From the NCBI RefSeq assembly GCF_000302535.1, contig NC_018708.1, positions 1,922,001-1,986,000 on the forward strand: a stretch of DNA of 64,000 nucleotides. The letters are read 5' to 3'. A model generated the notes under the pieces. The model worked only from the letters and a program-made list of their open reading frames with translations. It did no database searches and was not told the DNA's origin. Source of the stretch: Acidovorax sp. KKS102 (GTDB taxonomy: Bacteria > Pseudomonadota > Gammaproteobacteria > Burkholderiales > Burkholderiaceae_C). The position numbers and the translations under genes were made by a program. Shown one piece after another: positions 7,673 through 17,047 of this stretch. Every line of letters begins with the position of its first letter. Within the stretch, counting starts at the first letter, position 1.

Positions 7673-8950
7673 TCATGCCACCCTGCGCAACCGGACCACG
7701 TTCGCCTCACCATCGCGGCCGGGTGGGGCGCTGTTCTCGCACCCCACCAGGTAGTCGGCCCAGAGTTTCAGGGCCCTGCGGCGCTCCGGTATTTCCTCCC
7801 GCACGTCATAGACCCCCTCCATGCCCTTGAGTGTGTGGTTCAGGGCGATCTCGGAGATTTCGCGCGACACCCCCATGTTCATGAGGTGGCCCTTGGCCGT
7901 GCTGCGCGTGTCGTGGGGGGTGAATTTACGGATGTCCATGTCGCCGCGCTCAAACGCGCGCCGCAGTGCCGCCCAAAGGGTTGTGCGCCCGATAGGTACA
8001 TCGCCCAGCTCTTTGGAGCGGTCAGCGCGGCGAGTGGGCAGCACGTACATGGAGTCGCCAGAAAGGGCGATCAGCTCGTGGAACCAGTCAACGACGACCG
8101 GGGCGAGGGGCACCAGGAAGCCGGCGCGGGTTTTGACGGACTCTGCTGGCACCCACCAGGTGCCAGCCTCCAGATCCAGGTGTTCCTTCTTGGCCTTCAC
8201 CAGCTCCACCCCGCGCACGCAGGTGGCCAGCAGGATGCGGAAGGCCAGGGCGTTCTCGCGGCCGATGAAGTCGATGCCCGGCAGCAGGGATTGCAGCTCC
8301 TTGTTCTCCAGCATGACGCGCTGGCGTGTCTTGGGGCGAGGACCCTTGAGCGCGGACAGCTTGATGCCGGTGCACGGATTGGCCGCAATGAGAGTCAGCC
8401 CGCAGGCGTGGTCGAGAACCTTGGAGATAGAGGTGAGCAGCCGCTTTGTCATCAGCCACGTTCGGCCGCTCTCTTTGAGGACTTTCACGACATCAATGCT
8501 TGTCACCTTGTCCACCTGCCAGGAACCCAGGCGCGGAAGGATCACCTGGTCGATGTCGGCATTGCGGTAGTAGATGGTGTCCTCTGCGAACACATCCGGG
8601 CGGAGCACCTTCTCTCGATAGTCGGCAACCAGCTCGCGCATGGTCCATGCTGCTGCGGTGCGCGACTTGCGCTCCTGCTTTTCGGCCGCCGGGTCCGCGC
8701 CACCGTCGATGGATGCGCGCAGCGCGCGGGCTTTCTCCCGTGCCGCCGCGAGTGTCACGTCCGGGTAGCTGCCGATGGTCAGCTCGCGCCGCCGCCCGCC
8801 CTGCACGCGATACCGGAGCACCCAGGTTGCGGTGCCGCCTTTGGAGAGGGTGAATGTCAGCCCATCGCCATCCGACTTGGCGACCGCCTCACCTTTTGAG
8901 ATCCAGCGCTTGATCTGTATGTCGGTGAGCGTGTGACTGATTTTGGGCAT
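7673..8950 (-). CDS. Prophage tyrosine integrase (P4-like, DUF4102 arm-binding domain)
   Basis: The chosen start gives 425 residues (MPKISHTLTD); AAAGGA lies seven bases upstream. A frame from 8992 adds 14 unlikely residues. Residues 1-90 hold the DUF4102-type arm-binding domain (DGDGLTFTLSKGGTATWVLRYR, LTIGSYPDVTLAAAR). The catalytic domain shows the R in ATCVRGVEL, HDTR, LNHTLKG and the tyrosine in GVYDVREE, completing the R...H-x-x-R...H...Y set. It catalyses integration and excision of the prophage. The 5' end faces the host DNA, and inverted repeats sit just upstream at 8967-9002. Confidence 0.93.
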   Translation of the reverse strand: MPKISHTLTDIQIKRWISKGEAVAKSDGDGLTFTLSKGGTATWVLRYRVQGGRRRELTIGSYPDVTLAAAREKARALRASIDGGADPAAEKQERKSRTAAAWTMRELVADYREKVLRPDVFAEDTIYYRNADIDQVILPRLGSWQVDKVTSIDVVKVLKESGRTWLMTKRLLTSISKVLDHACGLTLIAANPCTGIKLSALKGPRPKTRQRVMLENKELQSLLPGIDFIGRENALAFRILLATCVRGVELVKAKKEHLDLEAGTWWVPAESVKTRAGFLVPLAPVVVDWFHELIALSGDSMYVLPTRRADRSKELGDVPIGRTTLWAALRRAFERGDMDIRKFTPHDTRSTAKGHLMNMGVSREISEIALNHTLKGMEGVYDVREEIPERRRALKLWADYLVGCENSAPPGRDGEANVVRLRRVA

Positions 8951-8966
8951 CGGCAGTCCTTTTTTT

Positions 8967-9002
8967 GGGTAGCTAGGAGTGTAGCTACCCACCTAGCTAC
9001 CC
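8967..9002. repeat. Triple 9-bp repeat upstream of integrase (candidate arm-type sites or operator)
   Basis: GGGTAGCTA at 8967-8975 pairs with TAGCTACCC at 8982-8990, and TAGCTACCC recurs at 8994-9002. Three copies of one 9-mer within 36 bp, directly before the integrase start, are suitable as integrase arm-type sites or as an autoregulatory operator. The distinction cannot be made from sequence. Confidence 0.55.
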
Positions 9003-9219
9003 GGAGTTGATGCGCCAATGAGAATCAGTGTGCGACAGTGTGAATCAAAAAACCCAATGAAAACAACGGCTTGCGATACTGGCTGAGACGTTGTGATCCA
9101 CTCTGAAACACTAATTGAAATTCCAGGTGGCAATTTGCATGGTTTTTGGCCGGTAGCGCTAGTGGATCAAGCGCTGGCAGCTATCAAAATGTGAGTAGAA
9201 GAGTGATGGGGCTGCGCCG
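9003..9219. other. Prophage/host junction region, no gene
   Basis: This 217-bp stretch has no credible coding frame. It runs from the integrase upstream repeats to the 3' end of folA. The host-type interspersed repeat at 9141-9190 shows that host DNA has been reached by there, so the attachment junction should lie between about 9003 and 9141. No tRNA or recognisable duplicated gene end is present. The core site cannot be named because the other prophage end is outside the window. Confidence 0.5.
9141..9190 (+). repeat. Interspersed AGCGCT...AGCTATCAAAA repeat, copy 1
   Basis: TTTTTGGCCGGTAGCGCTAG followed by TCAAGCGCTGGCAGCTATC is one of at least six similar AT-richer intergenic copies in this window. 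It lies downstream of folA. Confidence 0.65.
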
Positions 9220-9708
9220 TCAGCTGCGGCGCACACGGGTCACAAAGCTGAACGACAGTCCGTTGGTGCTGACATGGTGCTCGCGGGCGGTTTCTACCCA
9301 TTCTGCGCCCAGCACGGGGGCATAGGCATCGCCGTCAAAGTCTTGCGCAATCTCCGTCACCTCCACGCAGTCCGCCAGGGGCAGGGCCTCGGCATAGATC
9401 TGCGCGCCACCGATGATCCACACGGTCTTGCCCGTGTCGCAAAGCGCCAGGGCTTCCGCCAGGCTGCCAGCGCGGTGGGCACCCTCGGCCTGCCAGTCGC
9501 CCTGGCGCGTCACCACGATGTTGGTGCGGCCGGGCAGTGGGCGAAAGCGCGGGGGCAGCGAGTCCCAGGTCTTGCGGCCCATGACCACCGGGCAGCCCTG
9601 CGTGAGCTGCTTGAAGTGCGCCATGTCCTCGGGGATGTGCCAAGGCAGGCGGTTGTCCTTGCCGATGACGCCGTTGGCCGCGCGGGCGTAAATGAGGTGC
9701 AGGGGCAT
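9220..9708 (-). CDS. folA: Dihydrofolate reductase
   Basis: The 162-residue protein reduces dihydrofolate to tetrahydrofolate with NADPH. The start is taken at MPLHLIYARAANGVIG, where DHFR homology begins; an upstream open stretch to 9816 is arginine-rich and not DHFR-like. Visible family motifs are NGVIGKDNRLPW, IPEDMAHFK and VMGRKTWDSLP, followed by PGRTNIVVTR and the cofactor-side motif WIIGGAQIYAEAL. The length is normal. thyA lies upstream on the same strand with one gene between; FolA recycles the dihydrofolate that ThyA makes. Confidence 0.96.
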   Translation of the reverse strand: MPLHLIYARAANGVIGKDNRLPWHIPEDMAHFKQLTQGCPVVMGRKTWDSLPPRFRPLPGRTNIVVTRQGDWQAEGAHRAGSLAEALALCDTGKTVWIIGGAQIYAEALPLADCVEVTEIAQDFDGDAYAPVLGAEWVETAREHHVSTNGLSFSFVTRVRRS

Positions 9709-9740
9709 GGGGCTCGCTCGGTGCTTGAGTGGGGAGGGGA

Positions 9741-10349
9741 TCAGATGTGCAGGAACGCCAGCGCGCCCACGCCCAGGCCCACGGCGGCCACGCCGTACAT
9801 GCCGTATTCCAGCCACTTCTTCTTGGTCAGCAGCGCAATGGCAGCCAGGGCAATCGCTACCTGCAGCGCGGTGGTGGCCTGGGCCCAGCGGTGGTGCTGG
9901 TGCATTTGGGCTTCGCTTTGCTGGTCGAACGCGTGGGCGTCGGCCTCCAGCTTCTCGGCCACAGTCTTGATCTCGTTCTTTTCTTTTTCGTAGCGGTCGA
10001 TCTTGCCCTGGTACTTGGCCTTTTCGGTCTCGGCGGGGGTCAGGTCACGCGCCAGCTCGGCCAGGCTTTGTTTGGTGCTTTTGGACTGAAAGTAATTCCA
10101 CTGGTTGGAGGCCTCGGTCTTCTTGATGGCCGCGTCGTTCTTCATCAGGCCGGCATTGGCCTGCGTGGCGCCGCCCATGTAGGCAAAGATGGCGCCTACC
10201 GTGGCCACGATGGCCGTGAACATGGCGATCTTGTTGGTGGACGAGCTGCCGCCGTGGTCAGCGCCGTGGTGTGCAGCATCGTGGCCGTGGGTGGCATGTT
10301 CGACCGCGTGGTCATGGGGGCCGTGTACGTGGAATCCGCCGGAAGACAT
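9741..10349 (-). CDS. DUF4337 family membrane protein
   Basis: The 202-residue protein begins with a histidine-rich tail (11 His in the first 32 residues, e.g. HVHGPHDHAVEHATHGHD). A transmembrane helix follows at about 40-60 (IAMFTAIVATVGAIFAYMGG), then a long charged coiled coil (about 75-145) and two C-terminal helices ending LGVGALAFLHI. This matches the DUF4337 family, which has no known function. The His-rich head could bind metal, but that is a guess. It sits between thyA and folA on the same strand. Confidence 0.8.
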   Translation of the reverse strand: MSSGGFHVHGPHDHAVEHATHGHDAAHHGADHGGSSSTNKIAMFTAIVATVGAIFAYMGGATQANAGLMKNDAAIKKTEASNQWNYFQSKSTKQSLAELARDLTPAETEKAKYQGKIDRYEKEKNEIKTVAEKLEADAHAFDQQSEAQMHQHHRWAQATTALQVAIALAAIALLTKKKWLEYGMYGVAAVGLGVGALAFLHI

Positions 10350-10418
10350 GGATAGAAACTCGTTGTATTGGTTATGGGGGAAGGCAGGGCAGGTGCAGCT
10401 GGCGCACCGGGGCGGTGA

Positions 10419-11288
10419 TCAGACCGCCACTGGCGCCTTGATGGCCGGGTGGCACTGGTAGTCCAGCACCTCAAAGTCTTCGTACTCGTAGTCGAAGATG
10501 CTGTCCGGCTTGCGCTTGATGTTCAGCACGGGGTAGGGGTAGGGCGTGCGTGCCAGCTGCGTCTGCACCTGTTCGTGGTGGTTGCTGTAGATGTGGCAGT
10601 CGCCGCCCGTCCAGATGAAGTCGCCCACGTCCAGGTCGCATTGCTGGGCCACCATGTGGGTCAGCAGCGCGTAGCTGGCGATGTTGAAGGGCACGCCCAG
10701 AAAGATGTCGGCACTGCGCTGGTACAGCTGGCAGCTCAGCGTGCCACGCCCGCCTGACGCTTGCGCCGGGGCCACGTAGAACTGGAAGAACGCGTGGCAG
10801 GGCATCAGCGCCATCTTGTGCAGTTCGGCCACGTTCCAGGCGCTGACGATGATGCGGCGCGAGTCGGGATTGGTTTTCAATGTCTTGATGACGTCGCTGA
10901 TCTGGTCGATGTGCCCGCCGTCTGGTGTGGGCCAGCTGCGCCACTGCACGCCATACACGGGGCCCAGGTCGCCGTCCTCGCGTGCCCATTCGTCCCAGAT
11001 GGTCACGCCGCGCTCTTTCAGCCAGTTGTTGTTGCTGGAGCCGGTCAGGAACCACAACAGCTCCTGGATGATGGACTTGAGGTGCACCTTCTTGGTCGTG
11101 ACCAGCGGAAAACCTTCCTTCAGGTCAAACCGCATCTGGTGGCCGAAAACGCTCTTGGTGCCGGTGCCCGTGCGGTCCGACTTGTCCACGCCGTGCGTGA
11201 ACACATGGCGCATGAAGTCTTCGTATTGGGAGCGCACAGGGCGGGTGGGCAAGGCAGGGGCTGCCGGGGCGGCAGAAGGCTGGGTCAT
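10419..11288 (-). CDS. thyA: Thymidylate synthase
   Basis: The protein methylates dUMP to dTMP using methylene-tetrahydrofolate, releasing dihydrofolate. Conserved blocks are [19 protein letters not shown], the catalytic-cysteine region [14 protein letters not shown], and [20 protein letters not shown], followed by [18 protein letters not shown] at 11300 would add four residues; neither start has a strong ribosome-binding site. The N-terminus has an Ala/Pro-rich extension of about 20 residues before the family domain. With folA close by on the same strand it forms the dTMP/folate cycle. Confidence 0.95.
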   Translation of the reverse strand: MTQPSAAPAAPALPTRPVRSQYEDFMRHVFTHGVDKSDRTGTGTKSVFGHQMRFDLKEGFPLVTTKKVHLKSIIQELLWFLTGSSNNNWLKERGVTIWDEWAREDGDLGPVYGVQWRSWPTPDGGHIDQISDVIKTLKTNPDSRRIIVSAWNVAELHKMALMPCHAFFQFYVAPAQASGGRGTLSCQLYQRSADIFLGVPFNIASYALLTHMVAQQCDLDVGDFIWTGGDCHIYSNHHEQVQTQLARTPYPYPVLNIKRKPDSIFDYEYEDFEVLDYQCHPAIKAPVAV

Positions 11289-11400
11289 GGGATGGATCAC
11301 TCAGGGTAGGGCGCCGCCATCAAGGGGTGGCCGTTGCCGACGGCGGATTTTATGCGGAGCGGGACAATGCGGGACTCGCCTTCCATCCACTGCAGTTCCC

Positions 11401-11913
11401 ATGACGACTTCCGACACCCCCGTCACCATCCGCCCCCTCCAGGCTGCCGACTGGCCCGCCGTGTGGCCCATCCTGCGCACCACCTTCCAGGCGGGGGACA
11501 CGTATGCCTTCGCCCCTGACAGCACCGAGGCCGAGATTCACAAAGCCTGGGTAGAGCTGCCCGCAGCAACCTTTGTCGCCCTCGGTGCGGGCAGGGAGAT
11601 TCTGGGCACCTACTTCATCAAGCCGAATCAGCCTGGGCAGGGCGCCCATGTGTGCAACTGCGGCTATGTGGTGGCGCCGGTTGCGCAGGGGCAGGGTGTG
11701 GCGTCGTTGATGTGCGAGCACTCGCAGCAGCAGGCTGTGGCCATGGGCTTTCGGGCCATGCAGTTCAACCTGGTGGTGGCCAGCAATGTGCGCGCCGTGC
11801 GGCTGTGGCAGCACCTGGGCTTTGCGATCGTGGGCACGCTGCCCGGGGCCTTCAGGCACCACACGCTGGGCTATGTCGATGCCCATGTGATGTTCAAGAC
11901 GCTGGTGGCCTGA
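11401..11913 (+). CDS. GNAT family N-acetyltransferase
   Basis: The chosen start is the ATG at 11401 (MTTSDTPVTIRPLQAADWPA), 170 residues. Upstream of that ATG the same frame is antisense to thyA. The acetyl-CoA-binding motif region reads CGYVVAPVAQGQGVASLM, and NLVVASNVRAVRLWQHLGF is the typical GNAT motif B. The pattern resembles the RimJ/PhnO-like acetyltransferases. The substrate is unknown. A terminator follows. Confidence 0.85.
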   Translation: MTTSDTPVTIRPLQAADWPAVWPILRTTFQAGDTYAFAPDSTEAEIHKAWVELPAATFVALGAGREILGTYFIKPNQPGQGAHVCNCGYVVAPVAQGQGVASLMCEHSQQQAVAMGFRAMQFNLVVASNVRAVRLWQHLGFAIVGTLPGAFRHHTLGYVDAHVMFKTLVA

Positions 11914-11938
11914 GCCGGTTGTCCATGCACCCATGCAA

Positions 11939-11964
11939 AAAGGGCTCCCAAGTGGGAGCCCTTT
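11939..11964. terminator. Rho-independent terminator
   Basis: AAAGGGCTCCC / GGGAGCCCTTT form an 11-bp stem with a four-base loop, placed between the convergent GNAT gene (+) and the small exported-protein gene (-). Confidence 0.85.
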
Positions 11965-12025
11965 CTGAGTCCGGGAGGCTGGGTCCGCTAGCGTGCGAGG
12001 CCACCAACCGGAAAGGTCTGCGTTC

Positions 12026-12319
12026 TTACATCGCGCTGATTTCGCCCGATGGGATCTTGCCGGTGCGCACGGCTTCAGCAGCCTGGGCACGCACGGCAGC
12101 GCGGTCAGCCGTGGACTTGTAAGTCACCACACGCGAACCAGCGGGTTCGATGGAGCGGGTCTGTGCCACGGTAGCGGCTTCGGCTTGCACTTCAGCGCGA
12201 GTGCGGTTGGTTTGGAATTGGGTGGCAAATTGCGAAGCATCGGCTTCGTCAGCCTGGGCACCAAAAGAAGCGAAAGCAGCGATAGCGGCGATGGAGAGGA
12301 AACGTGCGGTGTTGTTCAT
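12026..12319 (-). CDS. Small exported DUF4148-like protein
   Basis: The 97-residue protein has a clear signal peptide (MNNTARFLSIAAIAAFASFGAQA, cleavage after about residue 23). The mature part is helical and contains NRTRAEVQAEAATVAQ and RAQAAEAVRTGKIPSGEIS. That resembles the TRAEV...AR.sG repeats of the abundant betaproteobacterial DUF4148 family of periplasmic proteins, which has no known function. It is monocistronic, with its own upstream region and a downstream terminator. Confidence 0.7.
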   Translation of the reverse strand: MNNTARFLSIAAIAAFASFGAQADEADASQFATQFQTNRTRAEVQAEAATVAQTRSIEPAGSRVVTYKSTADRAAVRAQAAEAVRTGKIPSGEISAM

Positions 12320-12757
12320 GATGAAAATCCTTGAAAGTTAAAAAGCGTCTCAAAAAAGCCGGGTCAAAAACCATTCCTGAACCGGGTTCGGTGAGTCGCC
12401 TTGCGGGTTCGGCTCATCGATGGGTTGAACTGTACGCCGATGGTGTTCAGGGAAAAACTACGCAGTTGCAAACTGACTGTTCCAGTTTTGGAAACAGTGG
12501 GCGCGCACGAAGTGCGCCTCTGTGCGGAATTTGCTCTGGGCGACTCAGCGCTAAGGCAGGCATCCCGGGCCCGCAATACACATACCCAATTGATGGATCT
12601 AGGTATAAATCCTGAGATTCTGGCGAAATTTAGTATGTGTATGGCTTTTCAAAGTATCAACTGAGCATCAGAGCATCGGTATCGTTCAGTCCATCAATGC
12701 CGCGATCCGACTGGCGTTGAATGGCAGATCCATACCAACTACGCAGGAGACGTTCCG
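12320..12757. promoter_or_regulatory. Intergenic control region for the polyol operon
   Basis: No credible gene is seen in these 438 bp. An inverted repeat ACTGTTCCA / TGGAAACAGT lies at 12476-12498, and GCGCAC/GTGCGC at 12503-12517. A perfect 10-bp inverted pair ATACACATAC (12576-12585) and GTATGTGTAT (12633-12642) brackets a TATAAA at 12604-12609 that could be a -10 box. AGGAGA precedes the smoE start. The AraC-type regulator encoded in the operon is the obvious candidate to act here, but its site is not known. Confidence 0.5.
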
Positions 12758-14089
12758 ATGCCCCGTTCCACCCGTCCACACACCCGCCTGGCCCTGGCCG
12801 TTGCTGCCCTGGCGGCATCGCTGTGCGGCGCCGCTGCGCACGCGCAGACCGAACTCGTGATTGCCACCGTGAACAACGGCCACATGATCGAGATGCAAAA
12901 GCTCAGCAAGAATTTCGAGCAGGCCAACCCCGACATCAAACTCAAGTGGGTGACGCTGGAAGAGGGCGTGCTGCGTCAGCGCGTGACGACCGACATCGCC
13001 ACCAAGGGCGGGCAGTTCGACGTGATGACGATTGGCATGTACGAGGCGCCCATCTGGGGCAAGAAGGGCTGGCTGCAGGAGCTGAAAACCGACGCCGCCT
13101 ATGACGTGGATGACCTGCTGCCCGCCATGCGCAATGGCCTGTCCATCGACGGCAAGCTGTTTGCCGCGCCGTTCTATGGCGAAAGCTCGATGCTGATGTA
13201 CCGCAAGGACCTGGCCGACAAGGCCGGTGTGCAGGTGCCCGAGCGCCCCACCTGGCCACAGATCAAAGACCTGGCTGCCAAGATCCACGATCCCAAGAAC
13301 GGCGTGTATGGCATCTGCCTGCGCGGCAAGCCGGGCTGGGGCGACAACATGGCCTTTTTGACCACGCTGGTCAACACCTTTGGCGGCCAGTGGTTTGACA
13401 TGCAGTGGAAGCCGCAGCTCGAATCCAAGCCCTGGAAGGATGCGATCACCTTCTACGTAGACCTGCTCAAGAACTACGGCCCGCCCGGCTCGTCGGCCAA
13501 CAGCTTCAACGAGATCCTGGCGCTGACCAACTCCGGCAAGTGCGGCATGTGGGTGGATGCGACCATCGCCGCGTCGTTCGTGGCCGACCCCAAGCAGTCC
13601 AAGGTGGCCGACCAGATGGCCTTTGCCCAGGCGCCCACCATGAACACGCCCAAGGGCGCCAACTGGCTGTGGTCGTGGAATCTGGCGATCCCCGCAGGGT
13701 CCAAGAAGGTGGAAGCCGCGCAGAAGTTCATCACCTGGTCCACCAGCAAGGACTACATCCAGCTGGTGGCCAAGACCAACGGCTGGGCCAACGTGCCCAC
13801 CGGCACGCGCAAGAGCACCTACGCGTCGCCCGAGTTCCAGAAGGCCGCCCGCTTCGCTGCTGCAGAGAAGACCGCGATCGACTCGGCCAACCCCACCGAC
13901 TCGACCTTGCCCAAGAGCCCGTATGTGGGTGTGCAGTTCGCTGCGATTCCTGAGTTCCAGGCCATCGGCATTGCGGTGGGGCAGCAGATGAGTGCAGCCC
14001 TGGCAGGCAAGACAACGGTGGACGCCGCGCTCAAGGCCAGTCAGGTGACGGCGGACCGTGAGATGAAAAAAGCCGGCTACTACAAATAG
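12758..14089 (+). CDS. smoE: Polyol ABC transporter periplasmic binding protein
   Basis: The 443-residue protein has a signal peptide (to about AAAHAQ, residue 29) and a family 1 extracellular solute-binding fold. Recognisable stretches are FDVMTIGMYEAPIWGKKGWL, FYGESSMLMYRKDL, PTWPQIKDLA and NSGKCGMWVDATIAASFV. It should bind sorbitol, mannitol or a related polyol in the periplasm and deliver it to the SmoFG permease. It is the first gene of the operon, with AGGAGA before the ATG. A large hairpin follows its stop codon. Confidence 0.88.
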   Translation: MPRSTRPHTRLALAVAALAASLCGAAAHAQTELVIATVNNGHMIEMQKLSKNFEQANPDIKLKWVTLEEGVLRQRVTTDIATKGGQFDVMTIGMYEAPIWGKKGWLQELKTDAAYDVDDLLPAMRNGLSIDGKLFAAPFYGESSMLMYRKDLADKAGVQVPERPTWPQIKDLAAKIHDPKNGVYGICLRGKPGWGDNMAFLTTLVNTFGGQWFDMQWKPQLESKPWKDAITFYVDLLKNYGPPGSSANSFNEILALTNSGKCGMWVDATIAASFVADPKQSKVADQMAFAQAPTMNTPKGANWLWSWNLAIPAGSKKVEAAQKFITWSTSKDYIQLVAKTNGWANVPTGTRKSTYASPEFQKAARFAAAEKTAIDSANPTDSTLPKSPYVGVQFAAIPEFQAIGIAVGQQMSAALAGKTTVDAALKASQVTADREMKKAGYYK

Positions 14090-14206
14090 GCATTCATGCG
14101 GCTACTGCGCGGGCCGATCCGGGGCCGGTGTTCCTCGCCGTACGGGAGTACGGCTGCGGTACAGCGCCCCCGCCTCGGCCCGCTCGCGACGCCGACTGAA
14201 CGCCTA
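14087..14206. repeat. About 120-bp imperfect inverted repeat between smoE and smoF
   Basis: The left arm, starting TAGGCATTCATGCGGCTACT at the smoE stop codon, matches the reverse complement of the right arm that ends CGACTGAACGCCTA. The core arms CGGGCCGA / TCGGCCCG and GTACGGGAGTAC near the centre also pair. A transcript would fold into one long stem. It has no U-tract of its own at the apex, although T8 at 14220-14227 follows. It probably works as a 3'-end stabiliser or partial attenuator after smoE. Confidence 0.75.
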
Positions 14207-14237
14207 TTTCGGCTGGACTTTTTTTTCTGAGGCCTCC

Positions 14238-15101
14238 ATGAATCGCCGCCTGCTCCCCCGCCTGCTGCTCACGCCTGCCATGGCCACGCTCTTCCTGTGG
14301 ATGATCGTGCCGCTGGTGATGACGATCTACTTCTCGCTCATCCGCTACAACCTGATGCAGCCGGACCAGACCGGTTTTGCCGGGCTGGAGAACTTTGAGT
14401 ATTTCGTCACCGACCCTTCGTTTGGCGCGGCAGTGGTCAACACGCTGCTGCTGCTGGGCAGCGTGATCCTCATCACGGTGGTGGCTGGCATTGCGATTGC
14501 GCTGCTGATTAACGAGCCGTTTGCGGGCCGGGGGATTGTGCGGGTGCTGCTGATCTCGCCGTTCTTCGTCATGCCCACGGTGAACGCGCTGATGTGGAAG
14601 AACATGATGATGAACCCCATCTACGGCGTGCTCGCGCAGGTGTGGATGTTCTTCGGTGCGCAGCCGGTCGATTGGCTCACCGACTACCCGCTGTTCTCCG
14701 TCATCGTGATGGTGTCATGGCAATGGCTGCCCTTTGCCACGCTGATCTTCATGACCTCGCTGCAGAGCATGAACCACGAACAGCTCGAAGCCTCGCGCAT
14801 GGACGGCGCCAACTACCTGCAGCAGCTGCGCTACCTGTACGTGCCGCACCTCGCGCGCTCGGTGGCCGTGGTGGTGATGATCGAACTCATCTTCCTGCTC
14901 AGCATCTTTGCCGAGATCTACACCACCACGGGTGGGGGGCCGGGCGATGCCAGCACCAACGTCACCTTCCTGATCTTCAAGCAGGCGCTGCTCAACTTTG
15001 ATGCGGGCGTGGCCTCGGCTGGTGCGCTGTTTGCGGTGGTGCTGGCCAACATTGCGGCCGTATTCCTCATCCGCATGGTCGGCAAGAACCTCGACAAGTA
15101 A
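14238..15101 (+). CDS. smoF: Polyol ABC transporter permease
   Basis: The 287-residue inner-membrane protein has six predicted transmembrane helices and belongs to the MalF-type sugar permeases. The EAA loop that contacts the ATPase reads EQLEASRMDGANYLQQLRYL, followed by VPHLARSVAVVV. An N-terminal signal-like helix (LLLTPAMATLFLWMIVPLVM) starts the protein. It forms the membrane channel with SmoG. It follows the smoE hairpin, and the gene spacing to smoG is 13 bases. Confidence 0.92.
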   Translation: MNRRLLPRLLLTPAMATLFLWMIVPLVMTIYFSLIRYNLMQPDQTGFAGLENFEYFVTDPSFGAAVVNTLLLLGSVILITVVAGIAIALLINEPFAGRGIVRVLLISPFFVMPTVNALMWKNMMMNPIYGVLAQVWMFFGAQPVDWLTDYPLFSVIVMVSWQWLPFATLIFMTSLQSMNHEQLEASRMDGANYLQQLRYLYVPHLARSVAVVVMIELIFLLSIFAEIYTTTGGGPGDASTNVTFLIFKQALLNFDAGVASAGALFAVVLANIAAVFLIRMVGKNLDK

Positions 15102-15114
15102 GGCTCGCATTTTT

Positions 15115-15954
15115 ATGACCGTACGACGCCGTTCCCAATTTCCGCTCGGCCTGTTGGCCCTGCGTACCGCTGCGGCCTGGGCTGTGGCCCTGCTGCTGGT
15201 GTTTCCGCTGGCCTGGCTGTTTCTCACCGCGTTCAAGACCGAGCTGCAGGCCATTGCCGTGCCGCCACTGTTCGTCTTCACGCCCACACTGGAGAACTTC
15301 CACGAAGTGCAAGAGCGCAGCGACTACCTGCTCTACGCCAAGAACTCGGTCATCACCAGCGTGCTGTCCACCGTGCTGGGGCTCATGCTGGCCGCGCCTG
15401 CGGCGTATGCCATGGCCTTCTTCAAGGGCAAGTACACCAAGGACATCCTGATGTGGATGCTCTCCACCAAGATGATGCCCGCCGTGGGCGCGCTGGTGCC
15501 CATCTACGTGCTGGCGCAGAAGAGCCAACTGCTCGATACGCAGCTCGCGCTGATCATCGTGTTCGCGCTGTCCAACCTGCCCATCATGGTCTGGATGCTG
15601 TACTCGCACTTCAAGGACATCCCGCGTGAGATTTTGGAAGCCGCACGCATGGACGGGGCCACGCTGTGGCAAGAGGTGCGCCTGGTGCTGCTGCCGCTGG
15701 GCATGGGCGGGCTCGCGTCCACCGGCCTCTTGTGCCTGGTGCTGTCATGGAACGAGGCCTTCTGGAGCCTGAACCTGAGCGCCGCCAAGGCGGGCACGCT
15801 GGCCACGCTGATCGCGTCGTACTCCAGCCCCGAGGGTCTGTTTTGGGCCAAGTTGTCTGCGGCTTCGCTGATGGCCATTGCGCCCATCGTGGTGTTTGGC
15901 TGGTTCAGCCAGAAGCAGCTCGTCCAAGGTCTTACGTTCGGCGCGGTCAAGTAA
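15115..15954 (+). CDS. smoG: Polyol ABC transporter permease
   Basis: This is the MalG-type partner of SmoF, 279 residues with six transmembrane helices. The ATG at 15115 (MTVRRRSQFPLG) was chosen because the upstream frame overlaps smoF. The EAA loop reads REILEAARMDGATLWQEVRL. Other family stretches are STKMMPAVGALVPIYVLA and SWNEAFWSLNL. Together the two permeases form the translocation path for the polyol. Confidence 0.93.
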   Translation: MTVRRRSQFPLGLLALRTAAAWAVALLLVFPLAWLFLTAFKTELQAIAVPPLFVFTPTLENFHEVQERSDYLLYAKNSVITSVLSTVLGLMLAAPAAYAMAFFKGKYTKDILMWMLSTKMMPAVGALVPIYVLAQKSQLLDTQLALIIVFALSNLPIMVWMLYSHFKDIPREILEAARMDGATLWQEVRLVLLPLGMGGLASTGLLCLVLSWNEAFWSLNLSAAKAGTLATLIASYSSPEGLFWAKLSAASLMAIAPIVVFGWFSQKQLVQGLTFGAVK

Positions 15955-16003
15955 AGCGCAGCGTTCATCTCCCCCGTTTTCAAGCATTCAGGAACCCGAT
16001 TCC

Positions 16004-17043
<1,040 letters not shown>

Positions 17044-17047
<4 letters not shown>

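Noticed and set aside
7643-8899. 418-codon plus-strand open frame
   Set aside because: It is antisense to the integrase, which has the complete catalytic set.
12026-12319. Polyol-operon partner role for the small exported protein
   Set aside because: It is on the opposite strand with its own terminator and no sugar-binding features.
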